Below, one piece after another: positions 32,380 to 40,767 of a stretch of 64,000 nucleotides of DNA (positions within the stretch are counted from its first letter, which is position 1; each line of letters opens with the position of its first letter). The DNA is from DASUPK01 sp963728875 (GTDB lineage: Bacteria > Actinomycetota > Thermoleophilia > Solirubrobacterales > 70-9). The notes beneath the pieces are model-generated. The model was not told the origin of the DNA, did not search any database, and saw only the letters and a list, made by a program, of their open reading frames with translations. The stretch is from NCBI GenBank assembly GCA_963728875.1, contig CAVSLJ010000002.1, forward strand, positions 434,001 through 498,000. Direction: 5' to 3'. Both the position numbers and the translations under genes were made by a program.

Positions 32380-33771
32380 TCAGTGGGTGACGCTGGTCTT
32401 GACCCGCTTGCGCTCGGACTCGCTGACCGGACCCTTCTTGTCCAGGGTCTTGAGCGCATCCGCGATGTCCTCCACCAGCCGATCGACCAGGGACCGGCTC
32501 AGGTTGACCTTGACGAGCGCCCGCATCATCTTCACGTCCTGCGCATCCGGCGGCATCGTGTAGGCGGGCACCATCCAGCCGCGCTCGGCCGAGAGCTGGA
32601 AGGCGATGTCGAACTCGTCGTAGGCGCGCTGCTCGGCGAAATTGAACGCGACCAGGGGCAGCGTCTCCTCGCCCTTGCCGATGATCTGGAACGGGCCCAT
32701 GCCCTCGAGGTCCTTGGCGAGCGCGTCGGCATTCTCCCGCATGATCTCCATGATCAGCCGATAGCCGGCCTTGCCGAAGCGGACGAAGTTGTAGTACTGG
32801 GCCAGCACCATCGCGGAGCCGGTCGAGAAGTTGAGCGTGAAGGTCGCGTCGGTCTTGCCGAGGTAGTTCTCGTAGAAGACGAGGTCCTCGGCGAGGTCGG
32901 ACTTCTCGCGGAAGATCAGCCAGCCGATCCCCGGGTAGACCATTCCGAACTTGTGCCCTGATGCGTTGATCGAGCGGACCTGCTCGAGGCGGAAGTCCCA
33001 TTTCGAGTCCGGGTATAGGAAGGGCCAGACGAAGGCGCCGCTGGCGCCGTCGATGTGCAGGGGGATGTCGAGCCCCTTCTCGTTCTTGCGGCTGAGCAGC
33101 AGCTCGTTGATCCCGACGACGTCATCGGCGTGGCCGGTGAAGGTGGTCCCGACCACGGCCGCCACGCCGATCGTGTTCTCATCGAGGTGGGGCTCCACGT
33201 CCTCCGGGCCGATCGTGTACTTGCCGGCCTGGAGGGGGACGATTCGCGGCTCGACGTCGAAGTAGCGGCAGAACTTCTCCCAGACGACGTGCACGTCCCC
33301 GCCGAAGACGAGGTTGGGCTTGTCGGTCGGCTTTCCATCGGCCTCTCGCCGCTTCCGCCAGTTCCACTTGAGCGAGAGAGCGCCGAGCATGATCGCCTCT
33401 GAGGAGCCCTGCGTCCGGGCGCCGGTCGTCTCGCCCGGGGCGTTGAAGAGTGCGGCGAGCATCCTGATACAGCGCTGCTCGATCTCGGCGGTCATCGGGT
33501 ACTCAGCGTGATCGATGAAGTTCCGGTGCAGGTTCTCGTCGATCACCACGCGGGCCTCGGGCTCCATCCAGGTGGTGACGAAGGTCGCCAGGTTCCGCTC
33601 GGGGATTCCCTCTACGGCGAGCTCCTGGGTAACGAGACGCATCGCGGCGATCGAGTCCATCGCGTGCTCGGGAATCGCCTCCTGAGGGGCGTCCTCCACC
33701 AGCCAGGCGCCTCGCGGCTCCTCCTTGAACTGATCGAGCAGCTTGCTCAGCTTGTCCTTGCCGGTCGCCAT
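32380..33771 (-). CDS. gadB: Glutamate decarboxylase
   Basis: A 463-residue PLP-dependent group II decarboxylase that converts glutamate to GABA and consumes a proton. The PLP lysine is in SINASGHKFGMVYPG (Lys274), and the PLP-binding aspartate in LHIDGASGAFVWP (Asp241). The N-terminal FVTTWMEPEARVVIDENLH block and the GSSEAIMLGALSLKWNWRKR helix are typical of GadB. No glutamate/GABA antiporter gene is in the window, so an acid-resistance role is not shown. It lies next to the sigma factor operon on the same strand. Confidence 0.96.
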   Translation of the reverse strand: MATGKDKLSKLLDQFKEEPRGAWLVEDAPQEAIPEHAMDSIAAMRLVTQELAVEGIPERNLATFVTTWMEPEARVVIDENLHRNFIDHAEYPMTAEIEQRCIRMLAALFNAPGETTGARTQGSSEAIMLGALSLKWNWRKRREADGKPTDKPNLVFGGDVHVVWEKFCRYFDVEPRIVPLQAGKYTIGPEDVEPHLDENTIGVAAVVGTTFTGHADDVVGINELLLSRKNEKGLDIPLHIDGASGAFVWPFLYPDSKWDFRLEQVRSINASGHKFGMVYPGIGWLIFREKSDLAEDLVFYENYLGKTDATFTLNFSTGSAMVLAQYYNFVRFGKAGYRLIMEIMRENADALAKDLEGMGPFQIIGKGEETLPLVAFNFAEQRAYDEFDIAFQLSAERGWMVPAYTMPPDAQDVKMMRALVKVNLSRSLVDRLVEDIADALKTLDKKGPVSESERKRVKTSVTH

Positions 33772-33842
33772 CAGTCTTTCGCAGCCAACCCTAGCTAGTG
33801 GTCGCTGTCGTCATCCCGATCGGGTGAAATCTCCCCCCGGCG

Positions 33843-33867
33843 GTTCTCGCCTCGTCCGATCGGGTAG
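33843..33867 (+). promoter_or_regulatory. Candidate general-stress promoter (GTTC-N15-GGGTAG)
   Basis: GTTC (33843-33846) and GGGTAG (33862-33867), 15 bases apart, resemble the SigB/SigF-type consensus GTTT-N14-16-GGGTA of Actinobacteria. It lies 30 bases upstream of the ATG at 33898, with GAGAGGAGG in between. The decamer CCGATCGGGT here (33856-33865) is repeated at 33816-33825, 40 bases away and closer to gadB. Confidence 0.35.
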
Positions 33868-33897
33868 ACCGACGGTGCAGCTACGAGAGGAGGCTTC

Positions 33898-34245
33898 ATG
33901 GCCGACCGCATGGTTCACCCAGATGAGTGGCGGGCTTCGGAGAACATGCCGCCGCTCAGCAGGGAGGACATCATCAGCATCGCGGTGGCCGGGCTTGGGA
34001 CCGCGGCCGTCATCCTGATCGCCTTGGTCAGCGCCGGGGGGGAGCACGGCAACTACAGCAACGTCACCATCGCTCGCACCCTGATCGCCACCGGGATCCT
34101 GTTGATCAACATGGCGCACGTGGTCGGGATCCTGTTCTTCGAGAGCGTCGACTATCACGGACCGTTCCAGCACTTCATCGCGCGGCTGAGCACGTTCGGG
34201 ACGATCGGCGCCATCGTCGTCAGCCTCGCCATCGGCCTGCTCTGA
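33898..34245 (+). CDS. Small three-segment membrane protein
   Basis: A 115-residue protein with hydrophobic segments at about residues 26-45 (IAVAGLGTAAVILIALVSAG), 58-80 (IARTLIATGILLINMAHVVG) and 94-115 (LSTFGTIGAIVVSLAIGLL). Polar stretches such as SAGGEHGNYSNVT lie between. No family recognised. A strong binding site and a stress-type promoter candidate precede it. Confidence 0.72.
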   Translation: MADRMVHPDEWRASENMPPLSREDIISIAVAGLGTAAVILIALVSAGGEHGNYSNVTIARTLIATGILLINMAHVVGILFFESVDYHGPFQHFIARLSTFGTIGAIVVSLAIGLL

Positions 34246-34282
34246 ACGGCTGGGCGTCCTGGCCGGCGGCTAGGTTCGCCGC

Positions 34283-34660
34283 ATGAACCCAAGAACCGCA
34301 GTGATACTGGCCGGGCTGGCGCTGGTTGTCGGCGTCGTCGGCCTCGTGATCGGAATCAGCGCCAAGAACGGCAACCAGAGCGATCAGGACATCGCCGACG
34401 CGACCAAGACCCAGCTCGAGCAGCAGCTCGGCACGACGGCGTCCCAGGTCCAGGGCACGGAGCAGGCCCAGGCCACGAAGCAAGCCGACGTGACCGCCAA
34501 CGTCAACAAGCAGTTGCGCGCGCTGCGCACATCGGTGACCGCGATCCAGGCCAGCGTCAACACCCTGAACACGACGACCGCGACGCAGGCGACCGACATC
34601 AAGAACCTGCAGAAAGACGTCGACAAGCTGGATATGAGGGTCAGCAACCTCGGCGGCTAG
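34283..34660 (+). CDS. Membrane-anchored coiled-coil protein
   Basis: A 125-residue protein with one N-terminal membrane segment (AVILAGLALVVGVVGLVIGI) and then a long Gln/Ala/Thr-rich helix (QLEQQLGTTASQVQGTEQAQ, later NLQKDVDKLDMRVSNL). The heptad-like pattern and lack of cysteines suggest a coiled coil outside or along the membrane. No enzyme family. It ends 20 bases before a strong hairpin that should terminate it. Confidence 0.72.
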   Translation: MNPRTAVILAGLALVVGVVGLVIGISAKNGNQSDQDIADATKTQLEQQLGTTASQVQGTEQAQATKQADVTANVNKQLRALRTSVTAIQASVNTLNTTTATQATDIKNLQKDVDKLDMRVSNLGG

Positions 34661-34680
34661 CCGCGAACCGCCATGCAGCA

Positions 34681-34712
34681 CGAAGGGCCGCCTCCTGGGA
34701 GGCGGCCCTTCG
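34681..34712. terminator. 15-bp perfect hairpin, probable bidirectional terminator
   Basis: CGAAGGGCCGCCTCC (34681-34695) and its exact reverse complement (34698-34712), separated by 2 bases. It lies between the coiled-coil gene on + and the candidate structured RNA on -. There is no long U-run on either side, so stability alone would have to suffice. Confidence 0.7.
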
Positions 34713-34931
34713 CATTTGACGCGGTGATGAACGAGCTTGGGAGTGGCGGTGGGGCGGGACGGCTCCCACCTCCGTTCGCTCGCCGGTGCCCGGGTTGGAT
34801 TCCGCCGGACAGCCGCGTGCCGTCCTGACGGCCCCTTGGGCCCTACGTAACAGCGCCCGGGCCTAGCGGCCCTGCACCTCCAGAGTCCCGTCAAGCAATG
34901 AATTCAAGTTAGGACCACCTCCTTTCTCTGG
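34713..34931 (-). ncRNA. Candidate structured RNA
   Basis: About 220 bases with no convincing protein gene but dense base-pairing on the minus strand. CCAGAG pairs with CTCTGG (34931-34926 with 34885-34880), and there are hairpins GGGCC-GCTA-GGCCC, CCGTC-AG-GACGG and GGGAG...CTCCC, and a longer GCGAGC/GCTCGT pairing. Near the 5' end is AGAAAGGAGGTGGTCC, complementary with one mismatch to the 16S rRNA 3' tail. It is followed by a possible 14-codon leader frame beginning TTG AAT TCA. The hairpin at 34681-34712 would end it. It may be an actinobacterial RNA class such as raiA; I cannot confirm. Confidence 0.42.
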
Positions 34932-34980
34932 TCCCACTATTCAAGCATGCGCCCCGGCCGTGGCTAGAGTGCGCGTCCAG

Positions 34981-35454
34981 ATGATCCGCCGGCACTGGAT
35001 TCCGATGGTCCTTGTGATCGCCCTGGTCGGTGCCGTCGGTGCCGGCTGCGGCGGCGGGAAGGAGCAGGTGTCGGCCGCGGAGCTTGTCCAGAAGGCAGAC
35101 CAGGCCTGTCAGGAGGAGCAGAGCCGGTTCCGCGAGATCCAGGCGACGCCTCCGGCCAACGCCTCCGAGGCCGCCGACCAGACCAAGGCGCTGATCGAGG
35201 CAGCCGAGAACGCCAGTTCCACGATCGGCGACCTCGAGCCGCCCGATGAGCTCCGGACGCAGTTCGACGCCTATCTCAATGCCCGCGATCAGGCGATCGA
35301 GGACCTGAAGAAGGGGCAGGACGCCGCCGAGGACCAGGACTCACATGCGTACGGGGAGGCGCAGTCAGCGGTGACGAAGAGCGCGCCCCATCGGAAGAAG
35401 CTCGCCGGCTCCCTCGGCTTCACGGTCTGCAGCCGGAACGCCGGAGCCGCCTGA
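34981..35454 (+). CDS. Lipoprotein of unknown function
   Basis: A 157-residue exported protein. From the ATG at 34981, the signal peptide (IRRHWIPMVLVIALVGAVGA) ends in a lipobox G-A-G-C, then GGGKEQVSAAELVQKADQAC. The mature part is helical and charged, with two cysteines (one near residue 50, one in FTVCSRNAG) and repeated Glu/Gln/Ala. A GTG at 34960 is an alternative start. No family recognised. Confidence 0.75.
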   Translation: MIRRHWIPMVLVIALVGAVGAGCGGGKEQVSAAELVQKADQACQEEQSRFREIQATPPANASEAADQTKALIEAAENASSTIGDLEPPDELRTQFDAYLNARDQAIEDLKKGQDAAEDQDSHAYGEAQSAVTKSAPHRKKLAGSLGFTVCSRNAGAA

Positions 35455-35459
35455 CCCTC

Positions 35460-35849
35460 CTAGGACTCGGTCTGCGAGAGGTAGGCGAAGCCCAGCGTCA
35501 TCGCCAGGTTGCTGAGGCCCGCGAACCAGAGCCCGGCACGGGCGCCGGGCCGCGAGAACGCTGGTGAGCGCGACCAGATGATGTCGGTGGCGAGCTCGGT
35601 GCCGCGGAGCCAGGAGAGCGCCCACCAGTCCTTCGGCCGGTTGCGGCGGTAGGCCACCAGATGGGCGGCCGCGAAGGTGAGCCAGATCGGGCCGCAGCGG
35701 CGAAAGAGCTCCCTGGCGTCGTCGGAGGGCTCGTCGTGGCCCAACACCCGCAGGGTCTGCGACGGCGCCAGCAGGGCGCCCGACCCCAGCACGAGGTCGA
35801 AGGCGATCATGTTCCGGTTCGTCCGGCGGAGCTGCCCGTCGAGGCTCAC
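35460..35849 (-). CDS. Small membrane protein
   Basis: With the GTG at 35849 the product is 129 residues; an ATG at 35810 is equally possible. It contains hydrophobic stretches MIAFDLVLGSGALLAPSQTL, PIWLTFAAAHLVAYRR, and AGLWFAGLSNLAMTLGFAYL, with Arg/Trp-rich loops (RNRPKDWWALSWLRGTELAT). The family is not recognised. Its stop is 5 bases from the lipoprotein gene stop (convergent). Confidence 0.62.
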   Translation of the reverse strand: MSLDGQLRRTNRNMIAFDLVLGSGALLAPSQTLRVLGHDEPSDDARELFRRCGPIWLTFAAAHLVAYRRNRPKDWWALSWLRGTELATDIIWSRSPAFSRPGARAGLWFAGLSNLAMTLGFAYLSQTES

Positions 35850-36082
35850 GCCACGATCCAAGCACATTCGCGGAATGAGACGACCGATTCCCAGTCCCTG
35901 TACGCCCGGATGACGCACCTGGCACGTCGCAGCTCTGCGTCCTCGGGCTCGCCTTTGGCACCACCAAAGGCTTCGCCCTGCGTCCTTGATCTGCTCGACC
36001 AGCCGCGCCCCCGGTCGCACACGGATTAGAAATCGATCGTCGGCAAGAAGGGAAACCCAGGCGGGCAGCGAAATCATCGCCC

Positions 36083-36952
36083 GTGGCACGGACCGCGACC
36101 AAGACCCATCCCACACGGAAGAGCCTCTCGGACTTCATCACCGAGCGCTTCGACGACTTCTCGCGCTCCCAGAAGGACGTGGCTCGCTACATCGTCGACC
36201 ACCTCGACGAGGCGGCCTTCCAGACGGCCGAGGAGCTGGCGCGCCGCGCCAACACCTCGTCCTCGACGGTCGTCCGCTTCTCCCAGGCCCTCGGTTTCGA
36301 CGGCTACCCGGAGCTCCAGCAGGCAGCGATCGAGGAGTACCGCCACAAGGTCGCCGAGGGCCAGCCGAACGGCAACGGGGGGAGCGGCGCAGCGGCCCTC
36401 TTCAACTTCGACCACTCGGAGTTCGAGGCCTCGCTCGGCGCGGACTACTCGAACATCGAGGAGACGGCCCGCAGCCTGACGCGCGAGCAGATCGAGGCGT
36501 CGGTCTCTGCGCTCGCCACCTCCAGGCGCGTGCTGATCGTGGGCGTGGAGCAGATGGCCTTCTTCGCCAGCTACCTCCGCCATCTGCTCGGGCTGCTCGA
36601 CGTCCGCGCGGAGATCGTCGCCTCCCCGAGCCAGGACAACATCCAGAAGCTTTCGCGGATGGACGAGGACACCCTGCTGGTCGTGCTGACCGCCGGGCGC
36701 GCGCATCCGCTCATCCTGCGGGCCCTGAAGCTCGCTCGCCACCGCCGCGCGCGGACCATGTCGATCACCGACGCGACGCTCTCGGATGTGGCCGAGCACT
36801 CGGAGCTGATGCTCTACTACTCGTCGAACGGCCCGTCCTACATCCGCTCCAACGCGGCGCTGATGGGCCTCGTCCAGGCACTCGCCCACGGGGTCTATTC
36901 CCGCGACGAGGCGGCGCATCGGGACCGAATCCGCGCCTTCAAGCTGAAGTAG
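36083..36952 (+). CDS. MurR/RpiR-family transcriptional regulator
   Basis: A 289-residue regulator. The N-terminal HTH_6 domain includes FSRSQKDVARYIVDHLDEAA and AEELARRANTSSSTVVRFSQ, then ALGFDGYPELQ (residues about 26-90). A C-terminal SIS sugar-isomerase-like domain (about 130-265) contains RVLIVGVEQMAFFASYLRHL and a LVVLTAGRAHPLILRAL strand-turn, where the ligand would bind. Such regulators sense phosphosugars. The GTG start lacks a strong binding site. pdxS follows after 193 bases containing a small hairpin. Confidence 0.9.
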   Translation: MARTATKTHPTRKSLSDFITERFDDFSRSQKDVARYIVDHLDEAAFQTAEELARRANTSSSTVVRFSQALGFDGYPELQQAAIEEYRHKVAEGQPNGNGGSGAAALFNFDHSEFEASLGADYSNIEETARSLTREQIEASVSALATSRRVLIVGVEQMAFFASYLRHLLGLLDVRAEIVASPSQDNIQKLSRMDEDTLLVVLTAGRAHPLILRALKLARHRRARTMSITDATLSDVAEHSELMLYYSSNGPSYIRSNAALMGLVQALAHGVYSRDEAAHRDRIRAFKLK

Positions 36953-37009
36953 CCGGCGTTTTCGCATAGCCGCAGGCCCGGGGGGCGATCCGGACCTGCA
37001 GCCGATATC

Positions 37010-37031
37010 GGGGTCCGGGGGAATGGACCCC
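37010..37031. terminator. Small hairpin after the RpiR gene
   Basis: GGGGTCC (37010-37016) and GGACCCC (37025-37031) form a 7-bp stem with an 8-base loop. There is no T-run. It lies between the rpiR-type gene and pdxS and could be a weak terminator. Confidence 0.35.
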
Positions 37032-37145
37032 AAATCAATCTGAGTGAACCCGGCCCCGCCTTCCAGAAGCCCCCTATCGGCGAGGTACAAGGAAGGTTGC
37101 CCGACCACCAATGAGGCAAACACGCCTCCCTTCTACTATGGGGCC

Positions 37146-38033
37146 ATGCCAGAGCGAGCGACCTTCCGAGTAAAGACCGGTCTCGCCGAGATGCTCAAGG
37201 GCGGGGTGATCATGGACGTCACCAACGCGGAGCAGGCGAAGATCGCCGAGGACGCCGGGGCCTGCGCCGTGATGGCCCTCGAGCGCGTGCCGGCGGACAT
37301 CCGCGCACAGGGCGGCGTCGCCCGCATGTCGAACCCGGCCGTGATCAGGGAGATCCAGGACGCGGTGACGATCCCGGTGATGGCCAAGGCCCGGATCGGC
37401 CACTTCGCCGAGGCGCAGGTCCTTCAGTCCCTCGAGGTCGACTACGTCGACGAGTCCGAGGTCCTGACGCCGGCCGACGAGTCGAACCACATCGACAAGT
37501 TCGCCTTCGAGATCCCGTTCGTCTGCGGCGCCACCAACCTCGGCGAGGCCCTTCGCCGGCTCGGCGAGGGCGCGGCGATGATCCGCTCGAAGGGCGAGGC
37601 CGGCACCGGCAACATCGTCGAGGCCGTTCGGCACATGCGCGAGATCACCGGTGGCATCAAGCACCTCGCGTCGCTCCGCAATGAGCAGCTCGCGGGGGCC
37701 GCAAAGGAGCACCAGGCGCCGCTCGACGTCGTCCAGGACGTCGCGGAGCGAGGCTGGCTGCCGGTTCCCCTCTTCTGCGCCGGCGGAATCGCCACCCCGG
37801 CGGACGCCGCGCTGATGATGCAGCTCGGGGCCGAGGGCAACTTCGTCGGCTCGGGCATCTTCAAGAGCGAGGACCCCGCCCGGCGCGCCCGCGCCATCGT
37901 CGAGGCCACCACCCACTTCGAGGACGCCCAGCGCGTCGCCCAGGCCTCGATGGAGCTGGGGGACGCGATGCCCGGCCTCGAGATCGAGGCATTGGCCCAG
38001 GACGGCGGCCTGCTGCAGGGCCGCGGCGCGTAG
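37146..38033 (+). CDS. pdxS: Pyridoxal 5'-phosphate synthase subunit PdxS
   Basis: A 295-residue (beta/alpha)8 barrel that makes PLP from ribulose 5-phosphate, glyceraldehyde 3-phosphate and ammonia from PdxT. Visible active-site residues are Asp24 (GGVIMDVTNAEQA), Lys81 (IPVMAKARIGHFAEA) and the RSKGEAGTGN loop with a second lysine. The C-terminal phosphate site has ADAALMMQLGAEGNFVGSGI. The ATG at 37146 gives the standard length. pdxT follows after 1 base. Confidence 0.97.
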   Translation: MPERATFRVKTGLAEMLKGGVIMDVTNAEQAKIAEDAGACAVMALERVPADIRAQGGVARMSNPAVIREIQDAVTIPVMAKARIGHFAEAQVLQSLEVDYVDESEVLTPADESNHIDKFAFEIPFVCGATNLGEALRRLGEGAAMIRSKGEAGTGNIVEAVRHMREITGGIKHLASLRNEQLAGAAKEHQAPLDVVQDVAERGWLPVPLFCAGGIATPADAALMMQLGAEGNFVGSGIFKSEDPARRARAIVEATTHFEDAQRVAQASMELGDAMPGLEIEALAQDGGLLQGRGA

Positions 38034-38034
38034 T

Positions 38035-38634
38035 TTGAGCGACCGTCCTCTCCGTATAGGCGTATTGGCCCTGCAGGGCGACTTCGAGGCGCATCGCCTG
38101 ATGCTGGAGTCGCTCGGCGCGGCGGCGAGCGAGGTTCGAACGCCGGAGCAGCTGGTCGGGTTGGACGGCCTGGTGATCCCCGGCGGCGAGTCGACCACGA
38201 TCACGATGGGGATGGAGAGGGAGGGGCTCGACAAGGCGATCTCGTCCTTCCACGATTCGGGCGGCCCGATCCTCGGGAGCTGCGCCGGGATGATCGTCTG
38301 CGACCGCGACCACCTCGCTCTGGCGGACTACGTCTGCCGCCGCAACGCCTTCGGCCGCCAGCTCCAGAGCTTCGAGCAGGACCTCCGAATTGAGGGGCTC
38401 GGCGAGGAGCCCCTCCGCGCCGTCTTCATCCGCGCGCCCTGGGTCGAGACGCACGGGCCGGAGGTGGAGATCCTCGCGGAGGCGCAGGGGAACCCGGTCG
38501 CGGTGCGCCAAGGGGGCCTGCTCGCAGTCGCTTTCCATGCCGAGCTCACGGACGATTTTCGCCTGCACGCCCTGTTCATGGCGATGTGTACTAGCGTCGC
38601 GGAGGACCTATCGAGATCGAGAGGCAGGGGCTGA
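38035..38634 (+). CDS. pdxT: Pyridoxal 5'-phosphate synthase glutaminase subunit PdxT
   Basis: A 199-residue class I amidotransferase that supplies ammonia to PdxS. The nucleophile is Cys83 in PILGSCAGMIVCDR, and the His/Glu pair is in AVAFHAELTDDFRLH. The oxyanion-strand GLVIPGGESTTI is typical. It uses a TTG start 1 base after the pdxS stop. The gene ends 1 base before the ATG of the glycine-rich secreted protein, so that gene may be cotranscribed. Confidence 0.96.
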   Translation: MSDRPLRIGVLALQGDFEAHRLMLESLGAAASEVRTPEQLVGLDGLVIPGGESTTITMGMEREGLDKAISSFHDSGGPILGSCAGMIVCDRDHLALADYVCRRNAFGRQLQSFEQDLRIEGLGEEPLRAVFIRAPWVETHGPEVEILAEAQGNPVAVRQGGLLAVAFHAELTDDFRLHALFMAMCTSVAEDLSRSRGRG

Positions 38635-38635
38635 G

Positions 38636-39613
38636 ATGAGCACGTCGCAGAGACTTCCCTTCCAGAGACGTCACGTCCGAAGCGCGATGCTGGTGGCGTC
38701 GCTGTTGACCGCGTTTCTGCTGGGTGGCGCTGGCGTCGCGCGTGCGGATACGGTGGCCTTTGGATTTACGGGAGGCGAGCAAACCTTCGCCGTGCCGGGA
38801 GGGGTGACGAGCGTCCGGGCCGTGCTCATCGGCGGTCACGGTGGCAACGGCGGCTTGAACCCCCCGAATCTGATCGGTCCGGGCGGTCTGGGCGGTCTCG
38901 CGGTCGGAGACCTCGTGGTCACACCCGGGCAGATCCTGTACATCGAGGTCGGGGGAAACGGCGGCAACGGAGCCTCCAGTGGCGGCAACGTTCCGGGCGG
39001 ATTCAATGGTGGCGGGACTGGCGGTGCAAGCATTGGGCCCACAGGCGGAGGGGGCGGCGGGGCGACCGACATCAGAACCACGAGTAGCAGCGTCGGCGCA
39101 TCATCGCTCTCCACCCGGCTGCTGGCCGCCGGCGGCGGCGGAGGCGGTGGAGGAGCAGAGGACACCCTTGGGGGTCCCGGAGGGGCCGCCGGCGCGAATG
39201 GAGGCAACGGGGGCGCGGCTGGTTCTGGTGCTGGCGGAGGCGGCGCCACGGCGTCGGGTTCGGGCACAGGAGCCACAATTAACGGCGCCGTGGGGGAATT
39301 TGGCATCGGCGGAGCGGGAGGGGGGCAGACCGTGACCGGAGCCGGAGGCGGTGGCGGCGGAGGAGGCGGCATGTTCGGCGGCGGGGGCGGCGGTCATGGC
39401 CCAACCGGGAATCACGACGGCGGCGGTGGCGGCGGCGGTTCGAGTGCGTCCGGTGCCGGAGCCAGCAACGCATTCTTCGGGCTGGACGCCACTGGTGTCC
39501 CTTCAGCGACTCTGACCTACACGCCGGCGACGAAGAAGAAGTGCAAGAAGCACAAGAAGAAGCGCGCGGCCTCCGCGAAGAAATGCAAGAAGAAGAAGAA
39601 GAAGCGGAAGTAG
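38636..39613 (+). CDS. Glycine-rich secreted protein with Lys/Cys C-terminal tail (paralogue 1)
   Basis: A 325-residue exported protein. The signal peptide (MLVASLLTAFLLGGAGVARA) is followed by a short globular part (DTVAFGFTGGEQTFAVPGGV, LYIEVGGNGGNG) and a very Gly-rich core (about residues 100-285) with SLSTRLLAAGGGGGGGGA in the middle. The C-terminus is SATLTYTPATKKKCKKHKKK, continuing as a Lys-rich tail with single cysteines. The same plan occurs at 40768-41703. The gene follows pdxT by 1 base. No catalytic motif is visible; a surface or matrix role is a guess. Confidence 0.82.
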   Translation: MSTSQRLPFQRRHVRSAMLVASLLTAFLLGGAGVARADTVAFGFTGGEQTFAVPGGVTSVRAVLIGGHGGNGGLNPPNLIGPGGLGGLAVGDLVVTPGQILYIEVGGNGGNGASSGGNVPGGFNGGGTGGASIGPTGGGGGGATDIRTTSSSVGASSLSTRLLAAGGGGGGGGAEDTLGGPGGAAGANGGNGGAAGSGAGGGGATASGSGTGATINGAVGEFGIGGAGGGQTVTGAGGGGGGGGGMFGGGGGGHGPTGNHDGGGGGGGSSASGAGASNAFFGLDATGVPSATLTYTPATKKKCKKHKKKRAASAKKCKKKKKKRK

Positions 39614-39635
39614 CGGGGCCGGTCGAGATGAGCCG

Positions 39636-40739
39636 ATGAGGGATCCCCGCGTCACGGCGCTCGCGCAGATCCTCGTCCGCCACTCGACCAAAGTGGCGGA
39701 CGGCGACGTCTGCACGATCGAGGGTGAGTCGGCTGCCGAGCCCCTCCTGCAGGCGGTCTACGAGGAGGTCCTGAAGGCGGGGGGAAACCCGATCGTGAAC
39801 ATGGCATTGGAGGGCCAGTCCGCGTCCTACTTCGAGCACGCCTCAGACGAGCAGCTGGAGTGGATCTCGCCGGTCGCCGAGTGGGCGGTCGAGAACGCCG
39901 ATGTCCGCATCGCGGTGATGGCGAGCCAGAACACGCGAGCCCTCTCGCAGGTGCTGCCCGAGAGGCAGGCGATGCGCCAGGCCGCGACGCAGAAGTTGAT
40001 GAAGAGGGCCATGGAGCGGAGCGCCGAGGGCAGCTATCGCTGGGCGCTCACCCTGTTCCCGACCCACGCGTACGCGTCGGAGGCGGGCATGGGCCTGAGC
40101 GCCTACGAGGACTTCTACTACGGCGCGTGCCTGGCGACGGACGAGGATCCGGTGGGCGCCTGGACGCGGACCTCCGAGGAGACCAAGCGCCTGGCGGACT
40201 GGATCCAGGGCCGCTCGGAGGTTCACGTCACCGGCGAGGGCACCGACCTCCGGCTCGGGATCGAGGACCGCACCTTCATCGCCGCCGACGGCAAGCACAA
40301 CATGCCCGACGGAGAGTTCTTCACCGGCCCGGTCGAGGACTCCGCCGAGGGCGAGATCACCTTTCACCTGCCTGCGAGCTACGCCGGGCGCGAGGTCGCG
40401 GGCGTCCGCTTCCGCTTCGAGGGCGGCAAGGTCGTGGACGCGAGCGCCGAGAAGGGGGAGGAGTTCCTGATCGAGACGCTCGACACCGACGAGGGGGCGC
40501 GCAGGCTCGGCGAGCTCGGCATCGGCACCAACTACGGGATCACGGCCGGAACCGGGGAGATCCTCCTCGACGAGAAGATCGGCGGAACCGTCCATCTGGC
40601 CGTCGGCCGCTCATACCCCGAGACCGGCGGCGTCAACGAGTCGGCCATCCACTGGGACATGATCTGCGACCTGCGCGAGGGCGGCCAGATCGAGGTTGAC
40701 GGCGAGACGTTGCAGCGCGACGGCGCATTTGTTGTCTAA
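39636..40739 (+). CDS. M29-family aminopeptidase
   Basis: A 367-residue cytoplasmic metallo-aminopeptidase of peptidase family M29. The metal ligand region contains NMPDGEFFTGPVEDSAEG with the first conserved Glu, FRFEGGKVVDASAEKG, then ELGIGTNYGITAGTGEILLD, and HLAVGRSYPETGGVNESAIH followed by W-D-M-I. These match the conserved Glu, His and Asp positions of the family. It releases N-terminal residues from peptides. No signal peptide is seen. It lies between the two glycine-rich paralogues. Confidence 0.93.
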   Translation: MRDPRVTALAQILVRHSTKVADGDVCTIEGESAAEPLLQAVYEEVLKAGGNPIVNMALEGQSASYFEHASDEQLEWISPVAEWAVENADVRIAVMASQNTRALSQVLPERQAMRQAATQKLMKRAMERSAEGSYRWALTLFPTHAYASEAGMGLSAYEDFYYGACLATDEDPVGAWTRTSEETKRLADWIQGRSEVHVTGEGTDLRLGIEDRTFIAADGKHNMPDGEFFTGPVEDSAEGEITFHLPASYAGREVAGVRFRFEGGKVVDASAEKGEEFLIETLDTDEGARRLGELGIGTNYGITAGTGEILLDEKIGGTVHLAVGRSYPETGGVNESAIHWDMICDLREGGQIEVDGETLQRDGAFVV

Positions 40740-40767
40740 AGGGCGTCGCTGCTGATAGGAATAGGGA

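Noticed and set aside
34912..34927. Possible 16S rRNA fragment
   Set aside because: Only about 16 bases resemble the 16S 3' end (one mismatch) and the upstream sequence does not match helix 45; better explained as complementarity in a small RNA.
39530..39613. GAA/AAG repeat tract as a microsatellite with no coding role
   Set aside because: It is in frame with the Gly-rich protein and encodes its Lys/Cys tail; the same tail is found on its paralogue with different codons.
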